From contig NZ_VUOS01000014.1 of the NCBI RefSeq assembly GCF_009829325.1, positions 186,001 through 250,000 of the forward strand: DNA of 64,000 bases. The letters run 5' to 3'. The translations under genes and the position numbers were made by a program. Below, piece after piece: positions 59,799 through 64,000 of this stretch. Numbering within the stretch: the first letter of the stretch is position 1; each line of letters begins with the position of its first letter. This stretch comes from Nocardia sp. CY41. Lineage in GTDB: Bacteria; Actinomycetota; Actinomycetes; Mycobacteriales; Mycobacteriaceae. A model generated the notes under the pieces. The model searched no databases and was not told the origin of the DNA. It worked only from the letters and a program-made list of their open reading frames with translations.

Positions 59799-61160
59799 TC
59801 ACTCCGCGAGGAAGAAGAAGTAGCCGAGGAAAACCAGCATCAGCGCCCACATCGCCGGGTGCACCTCCTTGACCCGCCCGCGGGCCGCCATGACCACCGG
59901 ATACAGCAGCATGCCCATGGCCAGGCCGTTGGCGATGGAGTACGTCAGCGGCATCATCACGATGGTGACGAACGCGGGAACCGAGTACTCCAGGCGGTTC
60001 CAATCGATCTGGCCCAGCGAGCGGGCCATCAGGATGCCGACCACGATCAGCGCGGGCGCGGTCACCTCGCCGGAACCGGCCACCACCGCGAAGATCGGAT
60101 AGCAGAACATCGCGAGGAGGAACCAGCCCGCCGTGGTGACGGCGGTCAATCCGGTCCGTCCGCCCGCCGAGACGCCCGCGGTGGATTCCACATAGGCGGT
60201 GGTCGTGGAGGTGCCGATGACCGCGCCGGCCATGGTGCCCACGGAGTCCGCCGCCAGCGCGCTCGCGGCGCGCGGCAGCCTGCCGTCCGCGTCCAGCAGA
60301 CCGGCTTGGTTCGCGACGCCGATGAGCGTGCCGGAAGCGTCGAAGAAATCGACGAACAGCATGGTCAGCACCACCACGGCCATCTGACCGGTGAACGCGT
60401 CGGGGAGATGGACGATCGCCTGGCCGAAGGTGTGCTCGAGCCCCTTCGGCGCGGCGAACACGCCCTTGGGCAGATCGACCAAGCCGCTGACGATGCCGAC
60501 GATCGTGGTGAGCACGATGCCGTAGAGCACCGCCCCGTGCCAGCCCCGCACCAGGAACACCACGGTCACCAGCAACCCGAACAGCGCGAGCAGCGTGGTG
60601 CCCTCGGTGAAGTCGCCGAGGGTGACCAGTGTCGCGTCGCTGTTCACCACGATCCCGGCGTTCTTCAGGCCGAGGAAGGCCACGAACAACCCGATACCCG
60701 CGCCCACGGCGAGTTTGAGCTGCATCGGGATCGCGTTGAGGATGCGTTCGCGAATCCGCGTCACAGCCAGGACGAAGAAGATGGCGCCGGACAGGAATGT
60801 GCCCGACAGCGCGACCTGCCACGGAATCCCCATGCCGAGCACCACCGTGTACGCGAAGAACGCGTTGAGCCCCATGCCCGGCGCGAGCGCGATCGGATAC
60901 CGCGCCCACAGTCCCATGACCAGCGTGCCGAACACCGCGGCGACGGCGGTGGCGGTGAACACCGCCTGCATGGGGATGCCCCGGTCGCCCAGCGCTCCCT
61001 GGTCGCCGAGCACCGCGGGATTGACCGCGAGGACGTAGGACATGGCGAGGAACGTCACGGTTCCCGCCATGACTTCACGCTTGACGGTCGAGCCGGTCGA
61101 GCGGACCCCGAAGTACCCGTCGAGGCGTCCTCGGGTCCGGTGCAGAACGTCGGTGACCAT
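59799..61160 (-). CDS. NCS2-family nucleobase permease (AzgA-like)
   Basis: 453 residues with about 12-14 membrane helices. N-terminal GTVTFLAMSYVLAVNPAVLG (about 32-51), GMGLNAFFAYTVVLGMGIPW (about 94-113), TTTAYVESTAGVSAGGRTGL (about 286-305) are typical of the AzgA-type hypoxanthine/guanine/adenine:proton symporters. ATG 61160 with GGAG upstream. It lies 108 bp downstream of glgP on the same strand, but a promoter or terminator in that gap was not seen. Confidence 0.92.
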   Translation of the reverse strand: MVTDVLHRTRGRLDGYFGVRSTGSTVKREVMAGTVTFLAMSYVLAVNPAVLGDQGALGDRGIPMQAVFTATAVAAVFGTLVMGLWARYPIALAPGMGLNAFFAYTVVLGMGIPWQVALSGTFLSGAIFFVLAVTRIRERILNAIPMQLKLAVGAGIGLFVAFLGLKNAGIVVNSDATLVTLGDFTEGTTLLALFGLLVTVVFLVRGWHGAVLYGIVLTTIVGIVSGLVDLPKGVFAAPKGLEHTFGQAIVHLPDAFTGQMAVVVLTMLFVDFFDASGTLIGVANQAGLLDADGRLPRAASALAADSVGTMAGAVIGTSTTTAYVESTAGVSAGGRTGLTAVTTAGWFLLAMFCYPIFAVVAGSGEVTAPALIVVGILMARSLGQIDWNRLEYSVPAFVTIVMMPLTYSIANGLAMGMLLYPVVMAARGRVKEVHPAMWALMLVFLGYFFFLAE

Positions 61161-61268
61161 GGGTGACTCCAGTCGAGAACGGTGCGGGGCGGGCCAAGGG
61201 CACGGTAACCGACGGTTCACTGCCCGGGGCAACCCGCGGTGGCGCCACCGTGACCGGCGCCACCCGGG

Positions 61269-63842
61269 CTACGCGCTCGGCGCGGAGACCAACCCGAACT
61301 CGGCGTCGGAGGCCAGCAGATCGCTGTGCGGCAGCACGCGCACGGTGTAGCCGACCGCGCCGGACAGCGGCAGCGGGGTGTCGACGGTGAACAGCTCCGC
61401 ACCGGCATCCGACCCGGTGTGGGTCATCGGGACCGTGGTGGTGTCGGAGAGGTCGTCGGTCGCCGACACCCGGCCCAGCACCGCCTGCACCACCACGTCG
61501 GGCACGCTCAATCCGCCGAGTTCGACCCGCGCGGTCAGCGACAGCCGCGCCCCGATCACCGGCGTGTCCGGCAATCCCGCGCTGTCCACCTGGATCACCT
61601 TGACCGAGGGCCACGCCGACTCGACCCGGCGGCGATACTCGGCGATGGCCCGAGCGACGGCGAAATCGTCGGCCGTCGCCCGCTGATGGGCCGCGGCGGC
61701 GGGAGCGTAGTACTCCACCGCGTAATCGCGGACCATCCGGGAAGCCAGGACCTTCGGTCCCAGGGTCTGCAGCGTGTGCCGGACCATCTCGACCCAGCGC
61801 ACCGGCATCCCGGACGCGTCGCGCTCGTAGAAGCGCGGCGCCACCGCGCGCTCGAACAGGTCGTAGAGCGCGGTGGCCTCCAGATCGTCGCGGCGGTGCT
61901 CGTCCCGGACGCCCTCCGCGGTCGGAATGGCCCAGCCGTTCTCGCCGTCGTACATCTCGTCCCACCAACCGTCCCGGATGGACAGGTTGAGCCCGCCGTT
62001 GAGCGCGGACTTCATGCCGGAGGTGCCGCACGCCTCCAGCGGCCGCAGCGGGTTGTTCAGCCAGACATCGCAGCCCCAGTACAGGTAGCGGGCCATCGAC
62101 ATGTCGTAGTCGGGCAGGAAGACGATCCGGTGCCGTACCTCCGGGTCGTCGGCGAAGCGCACCACCTGCTGGATGAGCGCCTTGCCGCCGTCGTCGGCCG
62201 GGTGGCTCTTGCCCGCCACGACCAGCTGCATCGGCCGCCGCGGGTCCAGCAGCAGGGCGCGCAACCGCTGCGGGTCGCGCAGCATGAGGGTGAGGCGCTT
62301 GTAGGTCGGCACCCGCCGCGCGAACCCGACGGTCAGCACGTTCGGGTCGAAGACACCGTTCACCCAGCCGAGTTCGGCCTCCGCGGCGCCGCGCTCCAGC
62401 CACGACGCGCGCAGCCTGCGGCGCACCTCGTCGACGAGGATGCCGCGCAGCGTGTTGCGGGTCGACCACAGTTCGGTCAGATCGACGTCGCGCAGCCGTT
62501 CCCAGCCGCGCCCCTCCTCCACCAGTTCCGCGCCGATGTGCTCGCGCGCCTTGTCCACCCACTCCCGCGCCGCCCACGTAGTGGCGTGCACGCCGTTGGT
62601 GACCGAGCCGATCGGCACCTCCGCAGGGTCGAACCCCGGCCACAGCGAGGCGAACATCGACCGGCTGACCGCGCCGTGCAGCTTCGAGACGCCGTTGGCG
62701 CGCTGCGCGAGCCGCAGACCCATGTGCGCCATATTGAAGACCGACGGGTCGGCTTCGCGGCCGAGCGCCACGATCCGGTCCACGGAAAGGCCCGGCAGCA
62801 GGGCGGATTCGGATTCGCCGTGCGCACCGCCGAAGTAGCGCCGCACCATCGGCATGGGGAACCGGTCGATGCCCGCCGGGACCGGAGTATGCGTGGTGAA
62901 CACCGTGCCGGCGCGCACGGCGGCGAGTGCGGAATCGAAGTCTTGTCCGGCCGCGACGAATTCCCGGATGCGTTCGACACCGAGGAAACCCGCGTGGCCT
63001 TCGTTCATGTGGAACACATCGGGATCGGGCAGCCCGGCGGACGCGGTGAACGCGCGCACCGCCCGCACTCCGCCGATGCCCGCGAGGATCTCCTGGCGGA
63101 TGCGGTGTTCCTGGTCGCCGCCGTAGAGCCGGTCGGTGACCGCGCGCAGTTCCGGGTCGTTCTCGGCGATGTCCGAGTCGAGCAGCAACAGCGGAACCCG
63201 CCCGACCTGCGCGATCCATACCCGCGCACGCAACACCCTGCGGTCCGGCATCGCCACGTGGATGAGCACCGGCGAACCGTCGGAAGTGAGCGCCCGCAGC
63301 GGCAGGCCCTGCGGATCGAGCGCCGGATAGTGCTCGGCCTGCCAGCCGTCCGTCGTCAGGGATTGCCGGAAATACCCTGAGCGATACAGCAATCCCACGC
63401 CGATCAGCGGCAGGCCGAGATCGGAGGCGGCCTTCAGGTGGTCACCGGCCAGAATGCCGAGTCCGCCGGAATAGTTCGGCAGCACTTCGGTGACACCGAA
63501 CTCCATCGAGAAGTAGGCGATGCCGCGCACGCCTTCCTCCCCCGCCCTGCGCTGGAACCAGCCCGGCGCCGCCAGGTACTCGCGCAGGTCCGCCGCCGCT
63601 GCGTCGACACGCGCGACGTAGTCGGGGTCGGCGGCCAGCTCGTCCAGTCGCGCCGCGGGTACCTCGCCCAGGATCCGGACCGGATCGTGCCCCATCTCCT
63701 GCCACCGCCGCGGATCCAACGCCGCGAACAGGTCCTGGGTGGGCGGATGCCACGACCAGCGCAGATTCGTGGCGAGTTCACCCAGGGCCGCCAAGCGCTC
63801 GGGCAGATGGGCACGGACGGTGAAACGACGCAATGCCTTCAT
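61269..63842 (-). CDS. glgP: Alpha-glucan (maltodextrin/glycogen) phosphorylase
   Basis: 857 residues, Rv1328-like, the GT35 family member with an N-terminal DUF3417 domain (WSWHPPTQDLFAALDPRRWQ, about 29-48). Later: NEGHAGFLGVERIREFVAAG, VPTYKRLTLMLRDPQRLRAL, LEACGTSGMKSALNGGLNLS (PLP/glucan region, about 598-617) and NGWAIPTAEG. It releases glucose-1-phosphate from glycogen-like glucans. The region upstream of its ATG (63843-64000) holds no certain gene; glgE would be expected there in M. tuberculosis order. Confidence 0.95.
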   Translation of the reverse strand: MKALRRFTVRAHLPERLAALGELATNLRWSWHPPTQDLFAALDPRRWQEMGHDPVRILGEVPAARLDELAADPDYVARVDAAAADLREYLAAPGWFQRRAGEEGVRGIAYFSMEFGVTEVLPNYSGGLGILAGDHLKAASDLGLPLIGVGLLYRSGYFRQSLTTDGWQAEHYPALDPQGLPLRALTSDGSPVLIHVAMPDRRVLRARVWIAQVGRVPLLLLDSDIAENDPELRAVTDRLYGGDQEHRIRQEILAGIGGVRAVRAFTASAGLPDPDVFHMNEGHAGFLGVERIREFVAAGQDFDSALAAVRAGTVFTTHTPVPAGIDRFPMPMVRRYFGGAHGESESALLPGLSVDRIVALGREADPSVFNMAHMGLRLAQRANGVSKLHGAVSRSMFASLWPGFDPAEVPIGSVTNGVHATTWAAREWVDKAREHIGAELVEEGRGWERLRDVDLTELWSTRNTLRGILVDEVRRRLRASWLERGAAEAELGWVNGVFDPNVLTVGFARRVPTYKRLTLMLRDPQRLRALLLDPRRPMQLVVAGKSHPADDGGKALIQQVVRFADDPEVRHRIVFLPDYDMSMARYLYWGCDVWLNNPLRPLEACGTSGMKSALNGGLNLSIRDGWWDEMYDGENGWAIPTAEGVRDEHRRDDLEATALYDLFERAVAPRFYERDASGMPVRWVEMVRHTLQTLGPKVLASRMVRDYAVEYYAPAAAAHQRATADDFAVARAIAEYRRRVESAWPSVKVIQVDSAGLPDTPVIGARLSLTARVELGGLSVPDVVVQAVLGRVSATDDLSDTTTVPMTHTGSDAGAELFTVDTPLPLSGAVGYTVRVLPHSDLLASDAEFGLVSAPSA

Positions 63843-64000
63843 TGGGTAGAACCTACACGGCGCCCGGTGCCCCCGACCCGCGCGACCGCGCTCAGAACAA
63901 CCTCCCGACCAGCGTGTTTCCGCATCGCGCGGGTCGAATGAAGCAGCGCACCCGCGGCTACGTAAGGCTCGCTACCGTCACGGAACGGCCACGGCGGGCG

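Noticed and set aside
63843..64000. Start of a glgE-like gene at the right edge (an ATG at about 63939 opens a frame to the end)
   Set aside because: The 20 or so codons do not match the usual GlgE N-terminus and no ribosome site is visible; the window ends too soon to decide.

Overview
The window is very G+C-rich and densely coded, with many GTG/TTG starts. Its content points to a mycolic-acid actinomycete, most likely Nocardia or a close relative. The evidence is a long block co-linear with the M. tuberculosis Rv1328-Rv1343c region, a haemophore-like secreted protein, a PapA5-like acyltransferase, a type VII secretion (ESX)-type gene cluster, and many F420/deazaflavin-type oxidoreductases. 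No rRNA, tRNA, CRISPR array, transposase or prophage was seen.

Layout. (1) 1-9.9 kb: two overlapping crcB fluoride channels (one cut by the window edge), a universal stress protein, a flavin amine oxidase, a crotonase/TetR pair with a clear operator, a PapA5-like acyltransferase, and a xylose-type ABC transporter (xylF, xylG, xylH) followed by its ROK regulator. (2) 10.2-13.2 kb: an ESX-substrate-like operon of three overlapping genes, followed by what looks like a broken secreted gene. (3) 13.2-25.6 kb: two-component system, haemophore-like protein, secreted DUF1460 protein, Baeyer-Villiger monooxygenase with a divergent AraC regulator, a UvrD-like helicase with a frameshift, a SigG-type sigma factor, and a small stress-type cluster (VIT-family transporter, CsbD, DUF6131, HMA-like protein without cysteines). 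(4) 25.7-45 kb: accessory region with a frameshifted and unusual cytochrome P450, an EspR-like regulator coupled to a 60-residue ORF, an OhrR-like regulator beside DUF418 and DUF5313 genes, ChaA-type antiporter, PhoU, homocysteine methyltransferase, a second ECF sigma factor, haloalkane dehalogenase, a candidate structured RNA in the 35.4-36.1 kb gap, secreted HNH nuclease, several oxidoreductases each beside a regulator, and a secreted lipase. (5) 45-63.8 kb: the conserved block lprD-like, DUF3817, rdgB, rph, Rv1339-type phosphodiesterase, rhomboid, cysM, cysO, mec, P1 peptidase, DUF2017, clpS, pncB, dinG, glgP, with local additions (pncA-like, ridA, doxX, NCS2 permease) and without murI at its usual site.

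Working together: xylF-xylG-xylH plus ROK form a regulated sugar-import unit; mec-cysO-cysM form the sulfur-carrier-protein route to cysteine; pncB and the pncA-like gene together complete nicotinamide salvage; rph-rdgB and clpS are housekeeping. Two intergenic regions (47.35-47.77 and 51.58-51.88 kb) carry related hairpin-bearing repeats in opposite orientation, one of them tandemly duplicated. These repeats and the structured RNA candidate are the least explained sequences here. Two genes (helicase and P450) have single-base frame changes that could be real or sequencing errors.
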